Shown here: positions 7,984 to 16,450 of the stretch, piece by piece
Position numbering within the stretch: position 1 is the stretch's first letter
Layout: the number at the start of each line of letters is the position of its first letter
Source: an uncultured Clostridia bacterium
Lineage (GTDB): Bacteria > Bacillota > Limnochordia > Darwinibacteriales > DTU012
DNA length: 33,718 nucleotides
NCBI GenBank assembly: GCA_900019385.1
Contig: FIZJ01000045.1
Span: forward strand, 1-33,718
Direction: 5' to 3'
Notes under the pieces: generated by a model
Seen by the model: the letters and a program-made list of their open reading frames with translations, nothing else
Told to the model about the DNA's origin: nothing
Database searches by the model: none
Translations under genes and position numbers: made by a program

Positions 7984-8025
7984 ATAATACACCTAACCTC
8001 GGCATTTGCCAAGTAACGGCCGTTA
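7984..8025 (-). promoter_or_regulatory. AEC gene promoter with an upstream 12-bp palindrome
   Basis: On the minus strand, TTGGCA (8012-8007), a 17-base spacer and TATTAT (7989-7984) give a near-consensus sigma-A promoter about 40 bases before the AEC start. Right behind the -35 is the perfect palindrome TAACGGCCGTTA (8014-8025), a candidate operator. The remaining bases up to 8230 are AT-rich and hold the kinase gene's leader. I found no convincing plus-strand promoter there. Confidence 0.65.
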
Positions 8026-8167
8026 AAAAATAAAAACGCAGGCTGTCATCCAAAATATTACCATTTTCTTGATAATTGGAAAAAGGATTTACATGCCCAA
8101 CGTAGAAGTATACCATGAATTAACTCATTTTGTTAGTTATGGCTTAATTTTCTTGATCATGAACTCT

Positions 8168-8185
8168 GGTGCTTCCCAAAGCACC
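8168..8185 (+). promoter_or_regulatory. 7-bp hairpin in the leader of the histidine kinase gene
   Basis: GGTGCTT (8168-8174) pairs with AAGCACC (8179-8185) around a 4-base loop. CCGG...CCGG farther on could form a second stem just before the SD. No T-run follows, so it is not a terminator. I could not match it to a known riboswitch. Confidence 0.35.
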
Positions 8186-8230
8186 GCATGAAGCAAACGC
8201 CGGTTAAGCTCAAATCCGGGGGGAACAACG

Positions 8231-9406
8231 GTGATGCCGAACCATTCCTTAGAAAAACAGGCAGTATCCAGCGCTCATATTTTGATTGGTTCGACCGACT
8301 CTACCGTGCTAAGAGATCTCTCACTCCTTGACCCTGAGCAGTTTAAACTGATTCCCGTTCAGTCTTTTCATGAAGCATTGCACTGCGTTGAAACTAGAAG
8401 CATCGAAGTGATCGTCCTCGATATGGACTCGCTCGGAGAGGACGGTTTCCTGGCAGCCATGATCATCCACCACAGGCACGAAACAAGGCATATTCCAATG
8501 ATCGTGCTCTCCAGCCACGACCAACTGCCAATTCATGCCATCGATGGCTGCAGCGACTGTATCGACTGCCTGACCAAACCTTATGATCCGGATGTCTTGG
8601 TCTGGAAAATCAAGAGTTTCTGGAGAATGCGGACCTACCTGCAGCAAATCAAGAGTTTCCCTGATTCGCTAGGCAGCGGAGCCTACTGTACGGCAAGCTG
8701 CGATGATGGCCAGGATCTGACCGATGACCACATCGAAAGTTTCATCAATTTCAACAGTTCCATCTTGTCCAACCAGTTGGCGGCCTGCATCGCCCATGAA
8801 ATCAAGAACCCGATCACCACAATGCAGGCGCTGTTAGAATTAGCCAAAATGTCAGAAAAGCCGCTCCAGCCCGATAAAGTCGAGGTTCTCCTTGGAGAAC
8901 TGCAGCGGCTCAGCACGGTCGTCAGCAACTTTATGACCCTCAGCAAGAATCAGCGGTCGGGCAGAGAAAAACACCATCTGGAACAAATTGTCCAGAGTAT
9001 GAAACCGGTCCTGGAATCAAAAGGCGCTTTGGAGGAGAAAACGATCGTCTACGAGCTGAACCCCTGTCCGCCGATCATGGTCAACTATCACGATATTGTC
9101 CAACTAATCCTGAATCTGGCCATCAACGGCCTTGAAGCCATGACGGACAAGGATGCGAAGCTGACCATCACGGCCGAACATCAAAATGGACGAGTACTGC
9201 TCCATGTTGCCGATGAAGGCCCCGGTATACCAGACGCTGTGATCGAAAAGATCTGGGAGCCTTTTTACACTACCAAATCTACAGGCTCAGGTTTAGGCCT
9301 GGTCATCTGCCGGGCTCTCGCGGAGCGCAACAATGCGGAAATCAATGTCAGATCATCTCGTGCCGGCTCCGTATTTACCGTAGCTTTTCGGCCGCAGGAA
9401 GACTAG
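8231..9406 (+). CDS. Receiver-histidine kinase fusion (REC-HisKA-HATPase)
   Basis: A 391-aa soluble signalling protein. A receiver domain spans about residues 15-135, with phosphoacceptor D64 (VIVLD followed by DG at 71-72) and the conserved lysine K116 in TKPYD. The HisKA dimerisation helix has the phosphorylated H189 in HEIKNP. The ATPase part has the N box (LILNLAINGLEAM), the G1 box DEGPGIP, EPFYTTK, and the G2 box GSGLGL. There are no membrane segments, so it is a cytoplasmic kinase controlled through its own receiver. No separate response regulator lies next to it. A six-G SD lies 7 bases before the GTG at 8231; an ATG at 8234 is an equally possible start. Its stop overlaps that of the convergent gene in CTAG. 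Confidence 0.92.
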   Translation: MMPNHSLEKQAVSSAHILIGSTDSTVLRDLSLLDPEQFKLIPVQSFHEALHCVETRSIEVIVLDMDSLGEDGFLAAMIIHHRHETRHIPMIVLSSHDQLPIHAIDGCSDCIDCLTKPYDPDVLVWKIKSFWRMRTYLQQIKSFPDSLGSGAYCTASCDDGQDLTDDHIESFINFNSSILSNQLAACIAHEIKNPITTMQALLELAKMSEKPLQPDKVEVLLGELQRLSTVVSNFMTLSKNQRSGREKHHLEQIVQSMKPVLESKGALEEKTIVYELNPCPPIMVNYHDIVQLILNLAINGLEAMTDKDAKLTITAEHQNGRVLLHVADEGPGIPDAVIEKIWEPFYTTKSTGSGLGLVICRALAERNNAEINVRSSRAGSVFTVAFRPQED

Positions 9407-10443
9407 CTCTGTGATTCGCGCCATGCGTCCAATTTGCCCAGCAGCTCCGCCGTGAGCTGCTTTTTTTGTTCTTCTGGCAAGAAAGCCGCCCGCGCCCCAT
9501 TGAGGACGATCTGCACTATTTCATCGGCAGTGAAGTGGAACACTTCCGCCAAAAGCTCAAACTCGGAGGAGATGGTAATGCCGGAGGTGGTGGGGTCATC
9601 ATCCCCCAGGCTGATGGATACTCCCATGTCGAACAGCCTGCGGATTGGATGCTGTTCCAGGCTCGCCACCGCCCGGGTATGGAGATTGCTGGTCGGACAT
9701 ACTTCCAAGGTTATGCCCGCTTCGATGACTCGCTCAACCAGATCCGGCCGAGCGGCGATTTGAATCCCATGCCCGATCCGGTCTGCCCCCAGTTTGACGA
9801 TCGCTTCCATTACCCCACTGCCGTCGCCTACTTCGCCAGCGTGGACAGTAATGCCTAAACCGTTGGCTTTAGCCAACTCGAAAGCTTTGGAGAAAACACC
9901 TGCGGGATAGGCAGCCTCGTCACCGGCAATGTCGAATCCTGCCACGCCTAGATCAGCATACTCGGCAGCCATCTTGGCCAGCGCCAAATTGGCGTCGGCA
10001 TCGTGGTGCCTCAGAGCACAGACAATCACCCGTGCTGTGACAGGATACCTGGAACCAGCCTTTCTAATGCCCGCGAGCACCTCCTCAACAGCCTCTTCGG
10101 GCCGCCGGCCTCTCTCCAGGTGCAGCAGCGGGCCAAACCTGATTTCCAGACAGCGGACATTTTGATGGTATGCATCCTCCACCGCCTCAAACGCCATGCG
10201 CTCCAAAACACCAGGATACTGAGACACTAACAGTGAACGGTCCACTTTGACCAGGAAATCAGCCAGGCTCCGATCTGCGTCCGAAACCCTTAAGAATTCT
10301 TGGGCTTCCTCGAGGTTTTCGATTGGAACCGGAACCTGAAAAGCTTTCACACACTCAAGGAACGTTTCAGGACGAACCGCACCCTCCAGGTGGTGGTGCA
10401 AATTGACTTTCGGCAGCTGAACCCAGATCTGCTGTCGATCCAT
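9403..10443 (-). CDS. add: Adenosine deaminase family protein
   Basis: A 346-aa metal-dependent deaminase that would convert adenosine to inosine in purine salvage. Zinc ligands are visible at H16 and H18 (LPKVNLHHHLEGA), H201 with catalytic E204 (VHAGE), and the aspartate pair in DDDP at about 281-284. H225 in RIGHG is the expected catalytic histidine. The first motif differs slightly from the classical PKVELHLHLDG, so a related substrate (for example adenine or aminodeoxyfutalosine) is possible. The ATG at 10443 has a weak SD (GCGGGG). It is 16 bases downstream of the yheC-like gene, probably in one transcript. Its stop overlaps the kinase stop on the other strand. Confidence 0.85.
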   Translation of the reverse strand: MDRQQIWVQLPKVNLHHHLEGAVRPETFLECVKAFQVPVPIENLEEAQEFLRVSDADRSLADFLVKVDRSLLVSQYPGVLERMAFEAVEDAYHQNVRCLEIRFGPLLHLERGRRPEEAVEEVLAGIRKAGSRYPVTARVIVCALRHHDADANLALAKMAAEYADLGVAGFDIAGDEAAYPAGVFSKAFELAKANGLGITVHAGEVGDGSGVMEAIVKLGADRIGHGIQIAARPDLVERVIEAGITLEVCPTSNLHTRAVASLEQHPIRRLFDMGVSISLGDDDPTTSGITISSEFELLAEVFHFTADEIVQIVLNGARAAFLPEEQKKQLTAELLGKLDAWRESQS

Positions 10444-10459
10444 CCGTGAACCCCGCTTT

Positions 10460-11638
10460 CTATCGTGAAGTTGTTACGATCCATTTCGCCGCAGGCCGAT
10501 GAATACCTTGTACCGGCCGGCTTATGCCTTGATGGCTGCGGTTAGCTTTTTTCAGTGCCGCGTACCGCCCGTAGCTGATCGGCCGCAGATGGATCGCCCG
10601 CAGCAGCTCATCGTCAGCATAGTCTTCAAACAAATCTTTGCGGGGTTTGCCGTTTATTTCGATGATCCACGGTTTGTAGCTTTGATCGACGATCCAATCC
10701 ACACTGATTTCCGCGAACATGCCGAGTTTTCTGGTCAAGAGCTTAGCCGCCTCCACCGACATTTCGGAAAGCGGCCTGATCAGATGGGGCAGCCCCAAGT
10801 CTTTGAGCAGATCCTCACCGTCGGTTATCCTGTAAACCAGGTTGCTGATCAAGTAATTGAGACGATTGATCCGGCTCATCACGGCGGTTACTGCCCACTT
10901 GCCCGCCCCGTCCCGCTGCGCTAACAGCCTCAGGTCAAAAAAACGCCCCCGCAGCTTAAGAGGTTCAATGTACTGCTGAACTAGATATGGTCTTGGTTTG
11001 GGCTTGACGAGCATCCCTTCGATCCAGTTTCTCAGCTGCTCCAGCTCGGTGAAACTGCAGTGCGGCTTGCGCAGAGTTTCAAAATAGACTTTGTACCTGG
11101 ATTCGGTTTGAACCACTTTGTAGATATTAAACCCATAATTCCCGTAAATAGGCTTGAGGATCACCTGATTGTGTTTGCGGAGCATGTCTGCGAATTGACC
11201 CCAACAAAACTCGCTGGTTTCAGGAAGGTTGGCCTTGAGCTTCGAACTGTGGAGAGTCTCAGCCACTTGGATTTTGCTCAGGCGGTTTTCATGATTGAAC
11301 ACACATTTATTGCCCAAGGTTTTCGCGAGCTTAGCGACTGTTTTTGAATTCGTCCCGTAAAGCCGGTTGTAGACTGCATCCGGCAGCCGGGTCACACCCG
11401 GCTCCCATCCGCCGTCCTTTAGGATTAGGCCGCGGACTGTTTCCTTCATCCAGTCAATCCCGTAAGGCGTGAAAACCACAAGGCCAACATCCAAAGCCTC
11501 GATTTCCTCCCCCAAGTCGGCGTATACCTGGTACCCGTCCTCCAGAGGCTCCAAGGTTATTGTCAGAATTCCAATCAAAGGCCGGTTCTTCACCTGCATC
11601 ACCGATTCCACTATATGCATCTGTGTGTCATTCGCCAC
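10460..11638 (-). CDS. YheC/YheD-family ATP-grasp protein, endospore coat-associated (copy 1)
   Basis: A 392-aa ATP-grasp protein of the YheC/YheD group, which is found on Bacillus spore coats and whose reaction is unknown. Typical segments are VYNRLYG, the ATP-lysine region VILKPIYGNYGFNIYKV, FDLRLLAQRDGAGKW, and the metal-binding end EISVDWIVD..YKPWIIEINGKP. The N-terminal IGILT..LE and FTPYGIDW blocks match the family. The start is uncertain: GTG at 11638 and ATGs at 11620 and 11599 are possible, and none has a good SD. The last 35 residues are basic and serine-rich. A second copy lies at 30,965-32,014. The uronate operon is divergent from it. Confidence 0.85.
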   Translation of the reverse strand: MANDTQMHIVESVMQVKNRPLIGILTITLEPLEDGYQVYADLGEEIEALDVGLVVFTPYGIDWMKETVRGLILKDGGWEPGVTRLPDAVYNRLYGTNSKTVAKLAKTLGNKCVFNHENRLSKIQVAETLHSSKLKANLPETSEFCWGQFADMLRKHNQVILKPIYGNYGFNIYKVVQTESRYKVYFETLRKPHCSFTELEQLRNWIEGMLVKPKPRPYLVQQYIEPLKLRGRFFDLRLLAQRDGAGKWAVTAVMSRINRLNYLISNLVYRITDGEDLLKDLGLPHLIRPLSEMSVEAAKLLTRKLGMFAEISVDWIVDQSYKPWIIEINGKPRKDLFEDYADDELLRAIHLRPISYGRYAALKKANRSHQGISRPVQGIHRPAAKWIVTTSR

Positions 11639-11655
11639 TCAAACCAGCGATTTGA

Positions 11656-11684
11656 TTGACCTTTACCGGCGATTATGTTACGAT
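11656..11684 (+). promoter_or_regulatory. Promoter of the uronate operon
   Basis: TTGACC (11656-11661), a 17-base spacer and TACGAT (11679-11684) lie 37 bases before the uxaA ATG, in the short gap between divergent genes. Confidence 0.65.
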
Positions 11685-11721
11685 TCGTGTTAGTGAAACT
11701 CCACCAAAAGGAGTGCAGCGC

Positions 11722-13221
11722 ATGCCCCGGTTCTTAAGAATCGATCCAGCGGACAACGTTGCCACAGCCTTGTGCGATCTGCATGAAGGAACAGTGGTGG
11801 TTATTGGGGAACAAAGAATTGGACTGCTCGATACTGTGCCTCGGGGGCACAAGTTCGCCATCACAGACATCAGCTCCGGTGCCGACGTGACCAAGTACGG
11901 CGCCAGCATCGGACGCGCAGTCCGGGCTATTTCCGCCGGAGAACATGTCCACACGCACAATGTGGAAACCAAATTGGACAGCACTGCAGTGTACAGCTAT
12001 CAGCCGCAGCCTGCGGCGAAGCTGCCGAACCCGCCGGCTGAATCCTTTATGGGTTTTTTAAGGCCAGACGGTAAAGCGGGTATTCGCAATGAAATTTGGA
12101 TACTGCCCACAGTAGGGTGCACAAGCAGACTTGCCGAGATTACTGCCGCTGAAGCACAAAGAGAGATTAAGAAAGAACCGTGGGCGGGGAATATTGACGG
12201 GATATATGCTTTTCCCCACCAGTTCGGATGCTCGCAGCTTGGTGATGATCACGCGAACACACAGAAACTGCTTGTCTCCTTGGCCAACCACCCCAATGCA
12301 GCAGGTGTCCTGTTCGTGGGATTAGGGTGCGAGAACAACCAGATTGACGAAATCAAAGCGGCGCTTGGCGATTATGACTCTGACAGGATCAAGTTCCTGA
12401 AGGTTCAGGATGTGGATGATGAAATCACTGCCGGTGTCGATTTGGCAGCTGAACTTGCCGCCCGGGCAAGCACCGCCGTGCGGCGGGAATTGCCCCTCAA
12501 AGCATTGAGACTCGGCCTCAAATGCGGCGGATCCGACGGGCTGTCAGGGATCACCGCCAATCCCTTGGCCGGGAAGGTCTCGGATTTTATAATCGCAGCA
12601 GGAGGCACCAGCATCCTGACGGAAGTGCCGGAAATGTTCGGCGCCGAACACCTGTTGATGCAGAGAGCCAGTGGAAAAGCTGTCTTTCATGATATTGTCA
12701 GTCTGATCAGCAATTTCAAGCAGTATTATCTCAGCCACGGGCATCCGGTCTATGAAAACCCTTCTCCCGGCAATCTCCAAGGAGGAATTACCACCTTGGA
12801 AGAAAAATCATTAGGATGTACCCAGAAAGGCGGCATGGGCCCCGTGACAGCAGTCCTCGATTACGGCTGCCGAGCGGCGGCGCCTGGACTAAACCTGCTG
12901 TGCAGCCCTGGAAACGACATGGTGGCAGTCACAGCCCTCGCGGCAGCTGGATGTCAGCTGATTCTCTTCACTACCGGCAGAGGCAACCCCCTCGGCACCT
13001 GTGTGCCGACGGTTAAGATTAGTTCAAATACGCAACTATATAAGCAGAAACCTCATTGGATCGACTTCGACGCCGGCATTTTAATTAACAAGGCCACATT
13101 GGAAGAGGCTGCCGGCCAGCTGTTCAATCTGGTCCTGTCTGTCGCCCACGGTGCACAGACTAAAGCGGAACGCATGGGTTTTCGGGAGATCGCCATCTGG
13201 AAGAATGGTGTTACTTTATAA
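11722..13221 (+). CDS. uxaA: Altronate dehydratase (UxaA family)
   Basis: A 499-aa iron-dependent dehydratase expected to turn D-altronate into 2-keto-3-deoxy-D-gluconate. The N-terminal SAF domain begins with the family opening RIDPADNVATAL. The C-terminal catalytic part shows FMGFLRPDGKAGIRNEIWILPTVGC, FVGLGCENNQ, LRLGLKCGGSDG, and C.QKGGMGPV, with cysteines in the positions expected for metal binding. Its length matches full-size UxaA (N- and C-domains fused). Start choice: a longer frame begins at 11656, inside the promoter; AGGAG lies 8 bases before the ATG at 11722. It is the first gene of a three-gene uronate operon. A related aldarate dehydratase activity is possible, but the neighbours favour altronate. 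Confidence 0.9.
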   Translation: MPRFLRIDPADNVATALCDLHEGTVVVIGEQRIGLLDTVPRGHKFAITDISSGADVTKYGASIGRAVRAISAGEHVHTHNVETKLDSTAVYSYQPQPAAKLPNPPAESFMGFLRPDGKAGIRNEIWILPTVGCTSRLAEITAAEAQREIKKEPWAGNIDGIYAFPHQFGCSQLGDDHANTQKLLVSLANHPNAAGVLFVGLGCENNQIDEIKAALGDYDSDRIKFLKVQDVDDEITAGVDLAAELAARASTAVRRELPLKALRLGLKCGGSDGLSGITANPLAGKVSDFIIAAGGTSILTEVPEMFGAEHLLMQRASGKAVFHDIVSLISNFKQYYLSHGHPVYENPSPGNLQGGITTLEEKSLGCTQKGGMGPVTAVLDYGCRAAAPGLNLLCSPGNDMVAVTALAAAGCQLILFTTGRGNPLGTCVPTVKISSNTQLYKQKPHWIDFDAGILINKATLEEAAGQLFNLVLSVAHGAQTKAERMGFREIAIWKNGVTL

Positions 13222-13254
13222 AACAACAGAAACATGTCAAGGAGGATTTGAAGA

Positions 13255-14784
13255 ATGGTGACTAGCAGCAATTGGCGGTCAGTATTCCCTGATTCCGGGA
13301 ACAACCTGGCAGCACTAAGCGAAAGACTGGCCACAACCACAAACCCGTCTGTCTACAATCGTTCAGTGCAGAGAGTCGGAGACACGCTTTTTTTTATGGT
13401 GCGGGAAGGGTTAGAACGGAAACTGGTCGTTGTCGGCGGCTCAGCCAGTGACAAGTTTTCCGGAGAGGTGGAGCAGGTCGAGGATTACCAGGTCAAAGTC
13501 TGCCCCCTCACCACAGACAACCGAAAAGCACTTCAAGCGCTGTTCAGCTGGCTCGTCCCGCAGGCCTGCGGCAGGCAAAAAGCCTCCATCGGCCTCGGCG
13601 ACCGGTTGGGTTTAGCTACTCCAGGCCACATCGCCACAGTGCGGAACCGGAATGTGATGCCCATCCTGGCTCAGCAGTCCATCCGCGAACTGGATCTCAC
13701 CGGCCGTAATTATACTGAGGTGCTGGATGCGGCAGCCTGGGCTGTGTTTCAGGAAGGGTATGCCGACGGCTACGGAGCCGACGGTGACCACCTGAAACGG
13801 AAAGACGATGTGAAGATGGCTTTGGAACTTGGTTTCAGCATGATTACCCTTGATTGCAGCGAACACATCAACGACCAAGTCGGATCCATGACCGGCGCAG
13901 AAGTGGACGCCCATTACCAACAGCTCAGCGGCGAACTGCGCGCACACTTTGAGGATACATACTTGAACCAAACCTTCACCTTGGCCAGCGGCAGCGAAAT
14001 CACGTTCACAGCCGACAACTTCAAACGCATGGTCTTGGTGTATGTCAAGGCGCTGGATTTTGCTGAAGAAGTCTACCGGACGATCATCAAGCCTGCCAAC
14101 CGCAGCATTGACTTTGAGATGAGCATTGATGAGGTCGCCACTCCAACAACACCCCAAGATCATTTTTTTGTGGCAAATGAGCTTATATCACGCGGTGTGG
14201 AGTTCAACAGCCTAGCACCCCGTTTTGTAGGAGAATTCCAAAAAGGTATCGACTATATCGGCGACCCTAACCGGTTCGAAGCCGAATTCAGAATCCATGC
14301 CGAGATTGCCGATCATTTCGGCTACAAGATCAGTGTCCACTCTGGAAGTGACAAGTTCATGGTCTTTGACACCATCGGCAAGTACACCAAGGGCAGGTTC
14401 CACGTCAAAACAGCGGGAACCAACTGGCTGGAGGCAGTGCGGGTCATTGCCGAGGTCAACCCGGGATTATACCGGGAAATGCACCAATACGCCCTGCGGC
14501 ACCTGGATCAAGCCAGAAAGTATTACCACGTCACTTTCAACGAGGCAGACATCCCACCACTGGAATCCTTAAGCGATCAACAACTGCCGGATCTAATGAA
14601 TCAGCCGGCCGCCCGCCAAGCGATCCATATCAGCTATGGTGTGATTCTGCAGGCGAAATCGACCGAAGGTGCATTTCTGTTCAAAGACCGCCTGTACCGG
14701 GAACTCCTCATCAACCAGGAGCTTTACACCCAACGGCTGAAAGAGCATATCGGCAGGCACTTGGATCTTCTGCACGTAAAATAA
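13255..14784 (+). CDS. uxaE: Tagaturonate/fructuronate epimerase
   Basis: A 509-aa protein resembling UxaE, the epimerase first described in Thermotoga maritima that interconverts D-tagaturonate and D-fructuronate and so links galacturonate and glucuronate breakdown. Recognisable features are the phosphate-loop-like GLGDRLGLATPGHI segment, EVLDAAAWAVFQEGYADGYG, and the histidine/aspartate-rich stretches MITLDCSEHIND and FEAEFRIHAEIADHFGYKISVHSGSDKF, likely metal ligands. A full AAGGAGG stands 8 bases before the ATG. It lies 33 bases after uxaA and 16 bases before the isomerase gene. I recognise the family from overall pattern and context, not from an alignment. Confidence 0.85.
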   Translation: MVTSSNWRSVFPDSGNNLAALSERLATTTNPSVYNRSVQRVGDTLFFMVREGLERKLVVVGGSASDKFSGEVEQVEDYQVKVCPLTTDNRKALQALFSWLVPQACGRQKASIGLGDRLGLATPGHIATVRNRNVMPILAQQSIRELDLTGRNYTEVLDAAAWAVFQEGYADGYGADGDHLKRKDDVKMALELGFSMITLDCSEHINDQVGSMTGAEVDAHYQQLSGELRAHFEDTYLNQTFTLASGSEITFTADNFKRMVLVYVKALDFAEEVYRTIIKPANRSIDFEMSIDEVATPTTPQDHFFVANELISRGVEFNSLAPRFVGEFQKGIDYIGDPNRFEAEFRIHAEIADHFGYKISVHSGSDKFMVFDTIGKYTKGRFHVKTAGTNWLEAVRVIAEVNPGLYREMHQYALRHLDQARKYYHVTFNEADIPPLESLSDQQLPDLMNQPAARQAIHISYGVILQAKSTEGAFLFKDRLYRELLINQELYTQRLKEHIGRHLDLLHVK

Positions 14785-14800
14785 ACAAGGAGGTTTTGGC

Positions 14801-16051
14801 ATGATTAAAGACAAGCAAGCATTGCGCGACACTGTTTTCCAAGAAGTTGAGAATGTCGGCATCACCGACATCCACACCCATATCTATCCAGGCCATTTCG
14901 GCAATCTCCTGCTGTGGGGCGTGGACGAACTTCTGACTTACCATTACCTAATCGCTGAGTTTTTCCGCTACAGCAGCATGAGCTATGCCGAGTTCTTCGC
15001 CCTCCCCAAACAGGCGCAGGCCGACCTAATATGGAAGACACTCTTTGTGGAACACTCTCCCGTCAGCGAAGCCCAGCGCGGAGTACTAACCGTACTGTCG
15101 AAACTGGGCCTCGATGTTGCCGCCCGGGATTTAGACGCCTACCGGGACTACTTCGCCAAAATGAGCATTGAAGAATACATCGACAAGGTTTTTGACACGG
15201 CTGGCGTGAAGACCGTGGTTATGACCAACGATCCCTTTGATCCCGCAGAAAAACCTTTCTGGGACACTGTGGGCAACAATGACCGCCGTTTCAGGGCAGC
15301 GCTGCGGATTGACCCTTTGCTGAACGACTATCCCAACTCATATCGCAAACTTCAGGACTGGGGCTATGATGTTTCCCAAGATCTGAACGACAGATCGATT
15401 GCCGAGATCAAACGCTTCCTCACCGACTGGATCAAAAAGATGGACGCCCTGTACCTGGCTGTCTCGCTGCCCCCGAGCTATACTGTCCCCGATGATTCAC
15501 TCCGCTCACGGATTGTGGAGCAGTGCATCATTCCGGTCTGCCGGGAACAGAATGTCCCCTTCGCCATGATGATCGGAGTGAAAAAGCTGGTCAATTACTC
15601 TCTCGGTTTGGCGGGCGACTCTGTAGGCAAAGCAGATATCAAGACCATCGAGTATCTCTGCCGCACCTATCCAGACAACAAGTTCATGGTCACGCTCCTG
15701 TCCAAGGAAAACCAGCACGAGCTGGCGATTACTGCCCGGAAATTCCGCAACCTGATGATTTTCGGCTGCTGGTGGTTCTTGAACAATCCAAGCATTATCG
15801 ATGAGATCACCCGGTTGAGAATGGAAACCCTAGGCTTGTCCTTCATCCCTCAGCACTCTGATGCCCGTGTTTTGGATCAGCTGATCTACAAGTGGTCCCA
15901 TTCCCGGAAGATCATTGCCGAGATCCTGGTTGACAAATACAGCGACATTATGGATGCCGGCTGGTATGTGTCAGAGGATGAGATTAAACGCGATGTGGCC
16001 GATTTGTTCGGCGAGAACTTCTGGCGGTTTATCGGGCGCAAAAACGGTTAA
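14801..16051 (+). CDS. Uronate isomerase-like amidohydrolase (short UxaC type)
   Basis: A 416-aa protein of the amidohydrolase superfamily. H25 and H27 (ITDIHTHIYP) are metal ligands at the end of the first strand. A C-terminal IPQHSDARVLDQLIYKW block matches the region carrying the conserved aspartate in uronate isomerases. It is shorter than the Escherichia coli enzyme (about 470 aa) and closer to the Bacillus halodurans Bh0493 type. It would interconvert galacturonate/tagaturonate and glucuronate/fructuronate, supplying the epimerase encoded just upstream. An AAGGAGG site precedes the ATG. It is the last gene of the operon and is followed by a strong terminator. Confidence 0.82.
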   Translation: MIKDKQALRDTVFQEVENVGITDIHTHIYPGHFGNLLLWGVDELLTYHYLIAEFFRYSSMSYAEFFALPKQAQADLIWKTLFVEHSPVSEAQRGVLTVLSKLGLDVAARDLDAYRDYFAKMSIEEYIDKVFDTAGVKTVVMTNDPFDPAEKPFWDTVGNNDRRFRAALRIDPLLNDYPNSYRKLQDWGYDVSQDLNDRSIAEIKRFLTDWIKKMDALYLAVSLPPSYTVPDDSLRSRIVEQCIIPVCREQNVPFAMMIGVKKLVNYSLGLAGDSVGKADIKTIEYLCRTYPDNKFMVTLLSKENQHELAITARKFRNLMIFGCWWFLNNPSIIDEITRLRMETLGLSFIPQHSDARVLDQLIYKWSHSRKIIAEILVDKYSDIMDAGWYVSEDEIKRDVADLFGENFWRFIGRKNG

Positions 16052-16072
16052 CCGCAGCCAATTCGAAAACGC

Positions 16073-16116
16073 AAAAAGCTGTGGCGTGGAGCATAATTCC
16101 AGCCACAGCTTTTTTT
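16073..16116. terminator. Bidirectional terminator of the uronate operon and the 84-aa gene
   Basis: AAAAAGCTGTGGC (16073-16085) pairs perfectly with the complementary run ending in TTTTT at 16102-16114. An inner TGGA/TCCA stem adds to it. Seven Ts follow on the plus strand and five As precede it. The T-run overlaps the stop codon of the convergent small gene. Confidence 0.9.
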
Positions 16117-16369
16117 AACCGTTGTTAGGCATTGGCCCAGGAGGCGCTTCCGCCAACCCCACGATTTGATCGCAGAAGAGAATGGCGGTTTGGATGCCGC
16201 CGATATCCACTACAAACCGTCTGACCACGATATAGTTGGTTCCAACATCAACCAACTGCCACTGAACGTCAAAAAATGCCTCGGTGTCATTTACGGTGTA
16301 AATAAAGAACCAGTCATTGATGAACTGTTCGAGAATGTCTGGACAGATACAGCGACCGTGGATCCCCAT
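16115..16369 (-). CDS. Small protein of unknown function (84 aa)
   Basis: An 84-aa protein I do not recognise. It begins MGIHGRCICPDILEQF with a C-x-C pair at residues 7-9. Alternating hydrophobic/polar sequence (WFFIYTV, YIVVRRFVVDIGG) suggests beta strands, and it ends in a proline/glycine tail. There is no signal peptide or clear membrane helix. Support for a real gene: GGAGT six bases before the ATG, a protein-like composition and a shared terminator. The gene start lies inside an inverted repeat described separately. Given the spore-related genes nearby, a coat or mother-cell role is conceivable but not shown. Confidence 0.68.
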   Translation of the reverse strand: MGIHGRCICPDILEQFINDWFFIYTVNDTEAFFDVQWQLVDVGTNYIVVRRFVVDIGGIQTAILFCDQIVGLAEAPPGPMPNNG

Positions 16370-16433
16370 ATGATCACTCCTTGCTGTGATGTCATTTTCA
16401 TTAACACTATATGTGCGTGATTCATATGGGGAT
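16362..16433. promoter_or_regulatory. 16-bp inverted repeat spanning the start of the 84-aa gene
   Basis: ATCCCCATATGATCAC (16362-16377) pairs with GTGATTCATATGGGGAT (16417-16433) through 16 bp with a single bulged T at 16421. The loop is 39 bases. The gene-side arm holds the ATG and first codons, and the loop holds the SD and a TATAGT (16411-16406). It is effectively an inverted copy of the gene-start region. Confidence 0.6.
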
Positions 16434-16450
16434 ACAAAATTAGTCCAAAA

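Noticed and set aside
8160-8230. A possible cyclic-di-GMP or other riboswitch before the histidine kinase gene.
   Set aside because: Only one short hairpin is certain, and the conserved cores I know for common riboswitches do not match.
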